Below are positions 11,323-22,972 of a stretch of DNA of 64,000 nucleotides, one piece after another (position 1 is the first letter of the stretch; each line of letters starts with the position of its first letter). The position numbers and the translations under genes were made by a program. The stretch comes from Lunularia cruciata (taxonomy: Eukaryota > Streptophyta > Marchantiopsida > Lunulariales > Lunulariaceae): contig OX419756.1 in NCBI GenBank assembly GCA_948567375.1, positions 39,756,333-39,820,332 on the forward strand, read 5' to 3'. The notes beneath the pieces are model-generated. The model saw only the letters and a list, made by a program, of their open reading frames with translations, was not told where the DNA came from and ran no database searches.

Positions 11323-14300
11323 ATGGGGAAACTTCGGTTTTCTTTGGCAAGGATGGAGAAGATGTGGAGGCCTTTGTGAGAGACTTCAAGAGAGCTTGCA
11401 TAGGAAACAATGAGAGGAGGAAGAATGAATGGGCCTCATTATTACCAGATTTCTTTGAGGATGCAGCACTTACATGGTATGAGTCAGAATACCAAAAGAG
11501 AGAGAGGAGAGATGGGGAAGAGGAGTCTTGGGAGACTTTGACTTCAGCACTCATTGAGAACTTTCTTTCTGATGAGAATTATGAGAGATTGATGAGTGAG
11601 GTTACATTTCTCAAGCAAGGAGAAGGAGAGAAAGTGAGAGTCTATGTGGAAAGAGTGGAAAAGTTAGAGTCCAGATTTTGCATTGTGTTGAGGAAGGGTG
11701 GGGATGATGTGGAGACTACAATGATTGGCATAGGGCCATGCTCACCAAGAATTTTGTGGGAGGGTTGAGACCACAAATTAGAAGCAAGGTGAGATATGAG
11801 AAACCTTCTTCCAAGGTTGAAGCTATCAAGATCACAATTTGTATGGAGGAGAGTTTGGAAGAGGATGAGAGTGATTTGGTGGTGAAGGAGGTTGTGCATA
11901 CTCCTCAAGGCTACAAGTATGGTGGAACTTCTGATACTTTGGTGACAAGGGTTGCACCACAAGTAGTAGTTGCTCCAATTCTTGCACCTCCACCAAAGGA
12001 TCCACCTCAAACCATCACAAAACAACTTGCGGATCTCAAGATCAATGTGGTGCAACTATGGGAGAAGAGAGAGGTGGATCAGAATGTAGGGAGAGGGCCT
12101 AGGAGTTATGGAAACTATCCATATAGAGGAGTTCAACCAGCCAACAATTTCAATGATAGAAATTGTTTTGGTTGTGGAGGAAGAGGCCATATCCAAAGGA
12201 ATTGCCCAAATTCCACTTACCATGGAGGAAGGGGTTATGAGGGAGCCAATAGAGGGAAAGAGGGTGGTAGTGAAACCCAAGTGGCTCCTAATCCAAACAA
12301 AGATAAGGAGATGGCATCTATAGATGTGGTGGAGAGCAAGTATGAGAAGGGAGAGTGCTCAAACTCCAAGAGTCTTAATTTGGAGCTTTTGGCACAAGAG
12401 AAGAAGAGAACTCGTTTTGCAAAGGATGTTCACTCTTCTCAAGGATTTACTCCAAGCAAGGATACTCCTATGTCTACTAGGAGCACTTGCACCTCAACAC
12501 TATCAACAATAAAGACTCCAAGGAAGAAGTTGGGGATGGAGGATTTCTTGATTTCAAAGCAACAATGGAACTACAATGTGTTGGAGGATGTTGGTAGTCA
12601 CAAGGCTAACATCACAGTGGGCCAATTGATTGCTTTGAACCCTACATTGAGAAAGGAGCTTAGAGGTGGTTTGAGTTCTACAAGGAGCAAGAGGAAGAAG
12701 AAGGCAAAAGTTCTAGTATCAATGGGGGTGGTGGATGCCAAGCCAACACCATGAGAGGCTTGTGAATATGCCTCCAAGATTGATGTGAGAGTGAATGGTC
12801 ACAACATCAAGGATGCATTGGTTGATGGAGGATCAGCAGTAAATGCCATGTCAGAAAGGTTGATGAAGAAATTGGGTATGATACCCTCAAGACCTTCAAC
12901 ATTTGTGGTGAGCATGGCAAACAAGCAACAAGTTTGACTGGTAGGGGTGATGGATAAAGTGGTAGTTTCAGTTATGGGAGTTCAAAATCTCATGAATTTC
13001 CAAGTCTTGAAGGATTCAAGCTATGACTTACTTCTTGGGAGGCCATGGTTGAGAGCAGCAAGCACAACTGATCAAAGGCACAAAGTGTACTTGAGGATTG
13101 GGCCATCAAACCATAGAGTCTCAGTTCATGTGACTAACACCACCAACACTTCACATTCGGATACACCATCTTCTGATTATTGGGAATCAGATTCTGAAGA
13201 AGGAGCTTCAGGTGTGGACACAAGCATGGAAGAGGAGACCTCCACGGAGAAGGATGAATCGGAATCTGATTCAAATGTGTATCCTTTGTGTACTATGGAT
13301 TTTTCACCTAAGCCAGAAGTTTTGAAGGACCCAGATAAATCACCATTGACACTTGAGGAGGTAGAGAGAAGGTTATCTACCCTCAAGTATGGTCCAAATG
13401 TTACCAAGGAGGAGAAGGTGAGATTTGAGGAGATTTTCCGCAAGTTCATCCATGTGTTTGCTTTTAGTTACAGGGATTTGAAGGAAGTCACCTTGGAGGA
13501 GCAAAAGATAGAGGTGGAGTCACATGCAAGACCAATCCGCCAAAAGCAACGTCGCATTAGCCCACCAATATCTTTGGTTGTGAAGGAGGAGATTGATAAG
13601 CTCAAGGAGGCCGGGTTTATTTTTGAGGTAGAGAATTCAGAATGGGTGTATCCAATTGTCATTGTGAAGAAAAACAATGGCAAGCTTCGGGTATATGTAG
13701 ATTACAAGAAGCTCAATGTTGTTACCAAGAAGGACTACTACCCATTGCCATTCATTCATGAAATCTTGGAGGAGGTTGCAGGTCATGAGAGGTACAATTT
13801 TGGAGATGGTTATAGTGGATATAACCAAATCAAGATTGCACCAGAGCATCAACAACTCACCACATTCACCACACCTTGGGGAACTTACGCTTTCAAGGTC
13901 ATGCCTTTTGGGCTTTGCAATGCTCCAGCCACATTCCAATGGTTCATGATCAAGGTATTTGAACCTTTCATTGAGAAATTTATGAGAGACTTCATTGATG
14001 ACTTTTGTGTCTATGGGAGCAAGGAGGAGCACTTTGAGCACCTAATCAAAGTCTTGCAACGCTTGGATGAGGCAAATGCATCACTCAACCAAGAGAAGTG
14101 CATTTTTGGATGTGAAGAAGGTCTACTTTTGGAGCACATCATCTCCAAGGATGGAATAACAGTTGATCTTGAGAAGGTGAGGAAAATCTCAGACCTTCCA
14201 TTCCCTTCAAGCTTGACAAAGTTACGCCAATTCTTGGGGATGGTTGGATACTATAGCAGGTTCATCTTCTCATTTTCTAACAAGGCTTATGCATTGACCA

Positions 14301-16262
14301 TCTACATGAAGAAGGGTGTAGATTACATGGTGATTTTGGAGGACAAGGAGGCTCTCAAAGCTTTTGAGGAGCTCAAGCAATCCCTTGTTGTAGCTCCAAT
14401 TCTTGCTAAACCTGATTGGAGTAAGCCTTTCATCCTCTACATTGATGCTTCTTATGTAGCTATAGGATGCACTCTTAGTCAATTAGACCAAGATGGGCAT
14501 GATCATCCAATAGCTTATGCTAGTAGGCAGATGGTTTAAGCAGAGAAGAACTACTCTGTCACGGAGAGAGAGATGGGCATCATCATCCAATAGCTTATGC
14601 TAGTAGGCAGATGGTTTCAACAGAGAAGAACTACTCTGTCATGGAGAGAGAACGGTTGGCAATGATCTTTGGTCTCAAGAAGTTTAGACACTACTTGATT
14701 GGAGGGAAAGCCACCATTGTCACGGATCACAAGGCTTTGAAGTACATCTTCAACAAGCCTAATGTTGAAGGGAGACTAGTAAGGTGGATGATACTCTTGT
14801 CTGAGTATGACTACACCATCGAGGATAGGCCAGGAAAGAAACATGCAAATGTTGATTTGTTATCTAGAGCCTATGATCATGATGGAGATGAGCCAGTGGA
14901 TGATTCCTTCCTGGATGAGGAGCTCATGAAAATCTCAATCACTCAAGAGGTTCCAATGGAGTATAAGGAGATTGTGGATTTTGTGACAAGAAGTAACTAT
15001 CCAGAAGGGATGCATGCTAGGGAGAGAAAGGCCCTTGCAGCAAGATCTAGACCTTACACGATGGTGGAGGATATTCTTTTTCACCAAGGAGCAGATGGTC
15101 TACTTCAAAGAGAAATGGGTAAGGATGAGTCTATCCTACTCATAAAGGAGTTTCATGAAGGTTTAGTATATGGAAGACATTTTGCAGGAAAGGTGACTGC
15201 TTTCAAGATTCTAGATGCCGGTTACCATAGGAGAAGGATTTTCAAGGATTGTATTGATTATTGCAAAACTTGTCATGTTTGTCAAGCTTTTGCTAGGAAG
15301 TCTACATCCACTCCACCACTTAGATCAATTCCATTGCTAGGACCTTTTGAGAAGTGGGGAATTGATTTTGTAGGTCCTCTCAATAGAACCCCAATGAACA
15401 ATTGGTACATTGTGGTAGTTACTGATCACCTTACCAAGTGGGTTGAGGCTAGACCATTGAGGGACAAGAATGAAGATGAAGTGGGTAGATTTCTTTATGA
15501 ATGCATTATCACTAGGTTTGGATGCCCTTTGGAGTTGGTTTCTGATAGAGGAGGAGAGTTTACAGGAAGCATTACTACAGCCATGCTACAACATTTCTCT
15601 ATCACACATAGAGTAACTACATCCTATAAGCCAAATTCCAGTGGCTTGGTAGAGAGAACCAATCAGACCTTGAGCATGATGTTGGCCAAAGATGCAAAAA
15701 TAGAGGGGGCTAAACATCATTGGGACAAGAGGATTCATGCAGTTTTGTGGGAGTAAAGGACAACCATGAAGACTTCCACCAGATATTCTCCATTTCAATT
15801 GGTGTATGGTATTGAGTCTACCTTACCTATTCACTTTGATCTTCCTACCTTCCAAAGCATTCATAGGAGATTGAAGAAAGCACAAGGAGGTGATGTAGAG
15901 AAGTCAAGGAAGGATCAACTCATGGAGTTGGAAGAGGCAAGAGCAGTTGCTATGGTTCAAGTGGAGCGAGCCCAAAGGAAACAAAAGGAGAGCTATGACA
16001 AGAGCCAAGACAAGAAGAAGGTGGAGCCTTTCAAGGAAGGTGATTGGGTAATGTTGTTTGATTCCATTTGATTCAAGAGAGTGCAAAGAAGTTTTTGCCT
16101 AAGTACTTTGAACCTTTCATAGTGGAGAAGGTGTGGGGCAATTACACATATGATCTCAAGGAGTTGGGAAGAAGACACTTTGATAGGATTAACTATGATA
16201 AGTTGAAGATGTACCATAGAAGGAAGAGAGACCTTCACTTTGAGGACAAAGTGAAAACTTAG
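11323..16262 (+). pseudogene. A2 gag-pol (frameshifted)
   Basis: Equivalent of the intact A5 polyprotein but with many lesions. A one-base deletion lies directly after the start codons (near 11336), another near 11733 separates the two gag halves, stops replace Trp or Arg codons near 12752 and 12936, a stop lies near 14537, an 80-bp tandem duplication at 14491-14650 shifts frame, and stops lie near 15754 and 16069. The normal terminator is also lost, with the frame running on to 16262. The gag knuckle CFGCGGRGHIQRNCP, RT DFIDDFCVYG and the integrase GIDFVGP and SDRGGEF motifs are all recognisable. Non-functional. Confidence 0.9.
14491..14650 (+). repeat. 80-bp tandem duplication in A2 RNase H region
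   Basis: Segment 14491-14570, beginning AGATGGGCAT, is repeated at 14571-14650 with a few differences (GATCATCC versus CATCATCC, TTTAAGCAG versus TTTCAACAG). Eighty is not a multiple of three, so the duplication shifts the pol frame. A5 has a single copy. Confidence 0.9.
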
Positions 16263-16274
16263 TCCGGGGGTAAA
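16261..16274 (+). other. A2 polypurine tract
   Basis: AGTCCGGGGGTAAA directly precedes the 3' LTR (TGTAACACCC). The same tract, reverse-complemented, borders the A5 3' LTR at 54150-54163 and the A1 and A3 3' LTRs. It would prime plus-strand DNA synthesis. Confidence 0.8.
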
Positions 16275-16966
16275 TGTAACACCCATTTATGCATGTGTGT
16301 GATATTGTGATATTTAGCTTGGTATTACAAGTACTTAAGAGATATTATTTATATAGAGATAAAGGATGGTTCTATATTAGTCATGGTTAGCTTAAGTTAG
16401 TCATAGCTAAGATAGAGGGGACCTTACTTGAGAGGAAGTAGAAAAGATGAGTACCACTATTTTGGACTTTAGTGTGTTGACTTGGTATTATTCCTAGGTG
16501 TTTGGCTTTGAAGAAAGAGTTGAGAACTCTTGGGCCCGCAAGCCTTTTTGTTTTGGATTCTTCTTTAGTCCAAGGATAGCTCATGTGAAGGAATCCTTGA
16601 CTTAATGGTTTGGTCAAGATAAGACCACATGCTTAGGGGAATATACCCATGTGAATGGATATTCCTTTCTACTTTTTGACTTTACTTGACTTTTAGTCTA
16701 GTAACTTGAGTTACTATGGTAATTAGTAACTTTGGTATGTAACTATTTCACAAGTATATAAACAAGGGGTGAGGAGGTACTCATCATCCTTTCATTTGCA
16801 ACTATCTCTCTCTCATTGAGTTCTTTAGTGAGCAATGTCTTGAGTCTTGGAGTGTTAGCCTTGGAGGAGTATGATGGAGTTGGAGTTCCTTGCCTTCTTA
16901 GTCCATGGTGCGCTACCATAATAGCCATTAGAGGTTCATCTTGAGTGAGAGACAGGCCGGCTCATA
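16275..16966 (+). repeat. A2 3' LTR
   Basis: 692-bp LTR from TGTAACACCC to GGCCGGCTCATA, with the terminal CA mutated to TA. It matches 8486-9170 apart from scattered substitutions and a 7-bp difference near 16847. Confidence 0.92.
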
Positions 16967-18011
16967 GAGCACTGTCCCTTCTCATACTTGCTCTCAACCA
17001 CATCAACCACATATGGATGCTATCCCCTTACCTTTGTTTGGATTAGGAGTCACTTGGGTTTCACTACCTCCCTCTTTCCCTCTATTGGCTCACTCATAAC
17101 CCCTTCCTCCATGGTAAGTTGAATTTAGGCAATTCCTTTGGAAATGGCCTCTTCCTCCACAACCAAAACAATTTCTATCACTGAAATTGTTGGTTGGTTG
17201 GCCTCCACTATATGGATAGTTTCCATAACTCCTAGGCCCTCTCCCTACATTCTGATCCCCCTCTCTCTTCTCCCATAGTTGCACCACATTGATATTGAGA
17301 TCCCCAAGTTGTTCTATGATGGTTTGAAGTGGATCTTTTGGTGAAGGTGCAAGAATTGGAGCAACTACTACTTGTGGTGCAACCCTTGTCACCAAAGTAT
17401 CAGAAGTTCCACCATACTTGTAGCCTTGAGGAGGATGCACAACCTCCTTCACCACCAAATCACTCTCATCCCCTTCCAAACTCTCCTCCATACGAATTGC
17501 GATCTTGATAGCTTCAACCTTGGAAGAAGGTTTCTCATATCTCACCTTGCTTCTAATTTGTGGTTTCAATCCTCCACAAAATTCTTGGTGAGCATGGCCC
17601 TATGCCAATCATTGTAGTCTCCACATCATCCCCACCCTTCCTCAACACTATGTGAAATTTGGACTCTAACTTTTCCACTCTTTCCACATAGACTCTCACT
17701 TTATCTCCATCTCCTTGTTTGAGAAAGGTAACCTCACTCATCAATCTCTCATAACTCTCATCTGGAATAAAGTTCTCAATGAGTGCTGAAGTCAAAGTCT
17801 CCCAAGACTCCTCTTCCCCATCTCTCCTCTCTCTCTTTTGGTATTCTGACTCATACCATGTAAGTGCTGCATCCTCAAAGAAATCTGGTAATAATGAGGC
17901 CCACTCATTCTTCCTCCTCTCATTGTTTCCTATGCAAGCTCTCTTGAAATCTTTTACAAAGACCTCTACATCTTCTCCATCCTTGCCAAAGAAAACCAAA
18001 AGTTTCCCCAT
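16967..18011 (-). pseudogene. A1 gag N-terminal part (broken)
   Basis: Continuation of A1 on the far side of A2. On the minus strand it starts with MGKLLVFFGKDG at 18011 and keeps the retrotransposon gag domain (WASLLPDFFEDAALTWY) and zinc knuckle CFGCGGRGHFQRNC near 17150. A frameshift near 17560 (VGGL region) and another near 17095 break it. The sequence ends at 16967 where A2 begins. In the intact A5 copy this frame runs straight into protease. Confidence 0.85.
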
Positions 18012-18432
18012 TTTAACCCCTCACTATCTTTCTTTTCTCTCAATTTTTTTTTTCTCTCACTTTGTTACTAATAGAGTATATACATGACTAACACCATTTG
18101 AGAATAATCCACTCTAGGGAACACAAAAGGTTCAGGTTGCTCCAAGATTTCTATAGCAATATCAAATCCTATAGTGCATATTAATTGAACTCTCATGGAT
18201 AGTTTATCCATAAGTTGAACGAAATTCATTAAAATTTAAAGCTGCTTTCTCTTTTACGCTGTACGGCCCTGGATTCGCTATGCTTACTGACATAGCGAAT
18301 CAAGCCCCCTGCTGATTATCTCCATCACTAATCTTAAGACCTAGCTGATGAAGGTGGTAGTATTTCTATAGATGCACTTAGACTCTCTCCAAGATCCTTC
18401 ACCAAAAACTCCAAAAGTGCTTTTACTCCACT

Positions 18433-18801
18433 TCACTCATGTCCTTTTGGAAGTCCTTCAACTCCACAAACCTCACACAACTCCTTGGTCTTAGATCTTC
18501 TCCCTCCCAATCTTGGTGAAGATGGTCCAACATGCAAACCCAAGTCAAGTAAACCTCTCTTTTCTCTCAATCTCTTGATCTCAAAAGTCAATGGACATGA
18601 ACTTGCTTTATGTCCCTTCTCTCCACATAAAAAGCATTTAGACTCACTCTTTCCTCCAAGCGGTATAGGTTTTTGGATCCTCTCAACACTCTCTTCAAAT
18701 TCTATTGTAAACCCTCTTTTCCTCAAATCCACCTCTACAATCACCTCAAACCCTTGGGGAACCTTGCATAGTCTCAATTTCCACTCTTGGTGACCCTCCA
18801 T
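18433..18801 (-). pseudogene. A1 upstream ORF0 (truncated)
   Basis: Starts MEGHQEWKLRLCKVP at 18801 and keeps the knuckle CFLCGEKGHKASSCP. The frame stops at GLPKGHE near 18433, about 35 residues short of the 157-residue A5 and A2 versions. The lost C-terminus lies in the diverged sequence 18335-18432. About 100 bp between this ORF and gag (around 18230-18310) is not alignable with A5 and looks like a local insertion. Confidence 0.75.
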
Positions 18802-18869
18802 GTTCCCAAGATGAATCTAAACACTCAAACATGCTTTTTATTGCTCTCAAACTCTTCATGCATGAGATG

Positions 18870-19133
18870 GGCCCAAGAGTTCTCAACTCTTTCCTCAAAG
18901 CCAAACAGTTAGGAATAATACCAAGTCAACGCACTAAAATCCAAAATAGTGGTGCTCATCTTTTCTACTTCCTCTAAAGTAAGGTCCCCTCTATCTTAAC
19001 TATGACTAACTTAAGCTAACCATGACTAATATAGAACCATCCTTTATCTCTATATAAATAATATCTCTTAAGTACTTGTAATACCAAGGTAAATATCACA
19101 ATACCACACACATGCAGAAATGAGTGTTACAGA
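18870..19133 (-). repeat. A1 5' LTR, truncated
   Basis: About 264 bp of A LTR ending TGTTACA at 19133. The internal junction near 18870 joins the ORF0 leader (GCATGAGATG) directly to mid-LTR sequence (GGGCCCAAGAG), so the rest of the LTR, the primer site and most of the leader are deleted. Confidence 0.85.
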
Positions 19134-20110
19134 CCGGAGCACGTTGGCATGGTAAGACAGATGGGAGATGGTGCCAGGTTGGCATGCATCAGCCTTTTTG
19201 TGTATATTTGCAGAGGCTTTGGTGGTATCTCTCTCAGTGCATACATGAGAGGTTATTGAGGTCATAGATCCAAAGAGTGAAGATATTGGTACAGTTCAAC
19301 AAGACATTCATGATGATGTCTTAGTGATGGACTATCTTCACATTAGCGTTGTGGGTGGCACAGTGGGGGCCAAGGAGAAAGACCGTGTTCTTCAGCAAGC
19401 CAGACGGTTCAGATTGGAGGGTAGACATCTTTTGCGTGTATGGGAGGATGGTAGAGTGCAAGTAGTACCACTTCCATCTCAGAGACCACAGTTGGTCCGT
19501 CATGCTCATGAGGAGCTAGGACATTTTGGAGTAAAGCGTACGTATAGCTTACTCTAGAGTCATTACTGGTGGCACGATATGCAGACAAAGGTACAGCAAT
19601 TTGTTGCTAGATGTGTGGTTTGTGACCGAGTTAGAGCATCATTCAATGCTCCTACGCCACAATTACACCCATTACCTATCATGGAATTGGGTTACCGTTG
19701 GAGTTTGGACTTTGCTGGACCTTTACTGCTAATTGTGAGACATCATCGATATGTTTTGGTGATGGTGGAGCACTTCTCCAAGTGGATTGAGTTGGTGGCA
19801 CTTCCTAACAAGCCTAGTGAAGGGACGGCTTACTCGTTCCTGGATCGAGTTCTTAGTCATTTTGGTGTACCAGATGAGGTTTTGATTGATTAAGGTATAG
19901 AGTTCTTGGGGGAGTTTCAAGTCTTGTGTGACAAGGCTTTGATTGATTGCTGTTCTACCTCCCAAGATCACCCTGAGGCAGATGGCTTAGCAAAGAGAGT
20001 GGTTCAGACGATGAAGAGAGGATTGCAAAAGTATGGTTTGCAGAGAGGCCACTTGGGAGATTGGGATCTCCAATTACCTTGGTTGGCCATGGGCTGTCGG
20101 TTCAGACGGT
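19134..20110 (+). pseudogene. C1 integrase, N-terminal and core part
   Basis: Integrase joins element DNA to the host genome. The HHCC zinc-binding module is seen as HAHEELGHFG near 19500 and CVVCDR near 19615. The catalytic core has SLDFAGP (first Asp, near 19707) and VLID-stop-GIEF (second Asp, near 19890, with CAA read as TAA). The third acidic residue is lost: the ERVVQ seen in C2 reads AKRVVQ here (GAG to AAG, near 19992). Stops lie at 19555 and 19891. The frame is cut near 20110 by an insert and resumes near 22331. It follows A1 directly. Confidence 0.85.
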
Positions 20111-22330
20111 ATCATACTTTCCTTTTCTCTCTCTGGGAACACACAAGGTGCCTAGCTGTGGAGACTATAGATCAGAGGCTAGAGGTAAACCCGTAATGAA
20201 TCGACAAAGCACACGTGTGACCCTTATTGCCGGAACCCTCCTTTCTCATGACTAATATTCTTGCTATCGAGAAGGATAGTACCAGGCAACTTGACCTATC
20301 ATCACAACACGCACTCCTGGTCTGCTGGTCATCACTTCCAACATAACCAAGGAGAAATACACAACACTCCTAGAAGCAAATAATCTGAGCGCAACGCCCG
20401 CACACCAATCCAAGCTAACTGGGCATACAAACAAGCATACAAGTACAGAGAGGATCTAATCACAAGAAAAGGCAACAACTCTTTGTACTTTTTGTCGGGA
20501 AAGAGCTTTAGAGCCTTCATGCTCTGTCATCAAGCTCATTCCAACCTGTACTCCAAGCCTCCTCCCATCTGTACTTCAAATCTCAACAAATTCCTACCTC
20601 ATGTGTGGATTTTCTATGTCTTTTTGATGGGGAGAGCTCTGTGCAGCTCATATGCAAGTAACTATTTCTACATAGCTTGGATTCAAGTGATCTAGGATTC
20701 AATGGAAAGCCTGTAAGATAAGATTTTCAATGATATAAAATACACTTCAATCAGATTACTAAAGCTCTCCTGAAAATCTCTCAAAGTTGGCTAGGGTTTT
20801 TTTTGACTTCACCCTAATTTTGAAATCTTCTTTTTAGGGTTTGCTCCTGGTTCTTGGCAAATTTTCCCCAGATTTCTGATTCAGAAATACATTTGATCCT
20901 AAAAAACACTCTGGCAACCTGAAACTCTCAATCATAGTCACAAGACATGAGACTTGATATCCAATCAAGATGAAAGGAAAATTTGCTCTACCGAGCTTAT
21001 GACAGTATTTTTAGCAAGATGTTTTGCATCAGATCTCACTCTGCACAGATCTAGAACCACCCAAATTTTCCATAGTAGTTGGTTGTGTTTTTCTCTAACC
21101 TCCTGCAAATTTTCGTAGCCTAATCCAACTCCAGTCTTTAGATGTGGATCAATTCCTGAGCTGGGCTAACTTATGAGCTCTACAGACCCAGGTATACTTG
21201 ATCCAAGATCCTGATTTCTCTATTAAAAAAATTTACATGGAACCTTCACAAAAAGAAGCTAAACCTATCCATCAACAACTCTGGAAATTTTCATGAGGAA
21301 ATTTGAACTGAAACTTGGGGAGTGACCAAAACTCCAAACCTGATCATTAGCTCTTCTCCAACACCTTACATCCCATAAGCTTCAACTTCAATCAATTGGA
21401 TCTGATTCAAGATTGACCCAAAACTAGAATTTATTATTCTCAGTATTGTAATAACATTTTTTAATCTCCAATTCCACTGACAGATAGTAAAAAAGTCTCA
21501 AGAAGCTCCCTCAATTGACCACTTTGTGCTCTTGGGTATGAATTCAACCCCCCTTCACTCAATTGATCATATCCCTCTCATTCTCAGCTCAAATTGCGTG
21601 ATTCCTCTCTGAAAATTGTAGCATGTCATCCCTTCTTTCTAACCATGTCCTCCATTGCTCAAATGGCCTCACCAAACTCCCTCAATGGTTGAAAAACTCC
21701 CAACTTCCCTCTTGAGACCCAAGTTCTTGCACCTTTGTCCTTTACTCTTTTTACTTTTTGACAAATGGACCCCACAACTCCACCTTGAAGCTTATGAGCA
21801 AAATTTTAGGCATTCCCCAACTATAGAAGAACATAAATTGTCAAGTCCTAGACATTCTCATAAGTAAGCACCGGAAGGACTATAGGATCTGGGTTTCCCA
21901 TCATCGACTCCACAAACACCACCCCGAAACGTGCTACCAACCAATCCCGTAAGTCGTTAAGGTGTAAAATCTGAAGCCTGATGAGAAAAGGATTTGCAAG
22001 TGGCAGATCAGGAGCATGGGACATCTCATGCTCGAATGCTTCCTCTGATGCTCTAACACTTGCTCTTTGCTACAACTCTCTCCCAACTTCCTTCTCTCCT
22101 CGAGACTCTCCAAACTAAAACACACCCGTCTCTCTACTCGCCCTCATCTTTATTCATCAAAGCCCTCAAACATGATAAGATTGTAACCCATGTGGCCAAT
22201 CACATACATGTACATAGATGGCTCACATGGCAACATCTCATCCGTCGGATCTAGCATGCAACCTACCCCACTAACGTGGAGATAAACTATGATAAGTCAC
22301 TTTTTATAGGCTACGCAAATCACAACATGA
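20111..22330. other. Unidentified ~2.2-kb insertion in C1 integrase
   Basis: Comparison with C2, where the sequence is continuous at 35430, shows that C1 gained about 2.2 kb between GGTTCAGACGG and CAAGCCTCC. The insert has no long ORF and no recognisable gag, pol or transposase residues. It starts TATCATACTTTCC, and an inverted, imperfect match (as GATAAACTATGATAA) lies at 22282-22296, which is weak evidence for terminal inverted repeats. A clear TSD is not visible. Candidates are a non-autonomous DNA element or a captured genomic fragment. Confidence 0.5.
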
Positions 22331-22972
22331 CAATGGCAAGCCTCCTTAGCATCCTTCTATCTGTGCTTTCTACTCTATGGACAAGATCTAGATTTACTTG
22401 CAGCCATTCATCAAGATGTTATTGTAGTTTTGGACTTGGATGACCCAGATGTATTGATGAGCGCACGTTCTCAACGGGTAGAGATCTTTCAAAGAGTGAT
22501 GCCGATGGCCTTTGAGAACTTGGCAATTGCTTAGCATAGAGATACTTTACGCTATGCTACCATTTGAGGAGGAGATTATAGACCCTTGATCCGTCAATTT
22601 CACCCAGGAGACTATGTATATCTACAACAAACAACACCAATGACACTTGATGTTTCTACAGGCCGCACTACCTTGAGAGTGCGTGAGGTTTTGCCATGTA
22701 GAGTCCTTGTGTTTGAAGGACATGATGGTGTTATTTAGAAGGATCATCTACGCAATTGTATGCCCTGCCACCTCCCAAACATTGATGGTACTATGGACCC
22801 AAGCTTAGCACTTGTACGTGCAGGCTTGAGGTGTATATTATGTGGCTCTTCTGGTGAAGCTGCTACTATGTTAGTGTGTGATAGCTGTTTGAGAGGATGG
22901 CATATGGCATGTATGACTCCTCCCCTCACAGTGGTTCCTCAAAGACAGTGGTTATGTCCTAGATGTACTTGA
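22331..22972 (+). pseudogene. C1 integrase C-terminal part with PHD finger
   Basis: Resumes the integrase region with YGQDL-like residues (near 22380) and the post-core module FHPGDYVYL (near 22600), then VREVLPCRVLVFEGHDGV. One in-frame TAG at 22736-22738 (probably a former Trp) separates this from a C-terminal extension that reads in the same frame through a complete PHD finger to the TGA at 22970-22972. Chromoviruses have a chromodomain at this position. Because the frame continues from the integrase module without a shift, I read the PHD finger as part of the pol polyprotein, not as a separate gene. C2 is interrupted by A3 just before the corresponding position. Confidence 0.8.
22832..22966 (+). 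other. PHD-finger domain at the C1 pol C-terminus
   Basis: All eight zinc ligands are present in the order C-x2-C-x11-C-x2-C-x4-H-x2-C-x14-C-x2-C, which is the canonical Cys4-His-Cys3 PHD pattern. Key segments are CILCGSSGE, CDSC, RGWHMAC, PPL and WLCPRC. The Trp two residues before the final CxxC pair is the conserved structural one. PHD fingers usually bind the histone H3 tail. In an integrase the likely role is choosing chromatin for insertion, by analogy with chromodomains. The domain has no internal stop. Confidence 0.88.

Larger units (their letters stand above)
8486..16966 (+). mobile_element. Ty3/gypsy element A2, inserted in A1
   Basis: Full-length plus-strand A-family element nested head-on in A1. 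It has a 5' LTR (8486-9170), primer site, a duplicated leader, an upstream ORF (10614-11087), broken gag-pol (11323-16262), polypurine tract (16261-16274) and 3' LTR (16275-16966). The interrupted A1 sequence resumes as GAGCACTG at 16967, and the left flank ends TTTGAGT, consistent with a degraded 5-bp TSD GAGCA. By eye the two LTRs differ at roughly 4-5 percent of positions, so this insertion is much older than A5. Confidence 0.9.
3977..19133 (-). mobile_element. Ty3/gypsy element A1, split by A2
   Basis: Minus-strand A-family copy with its 3' LTR at 3977-4666, pol at 4690-8485, gag at 16967-18011, upstream ORF at 18433-18801 and a truncated 5' LTR at about 18870-19133. A2 sits between 8485 and 16967, inside the region coding for the gag C-terminus. 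Most of the leader and the 3' half of the 5' LTR are deleted. Flanking bases (TGGAA at left, GACCG at right) are not a TSD, and the host element C1 is missing internal sequence across this insertion. Confidence 0.85.

Noticed and set aside
20111-22330. Helitron
   Set aside because: I could not find the combination of a TC start, a CTRR end with a nearby hairpin and insertion between A and T.
22760-22972. PHD-finger ORF as an independent host gene
   Set aside because: It is in frame with the integrase C-terminal module apart from one TAG, and is followed by the polypurine tract and LTR of the same element.
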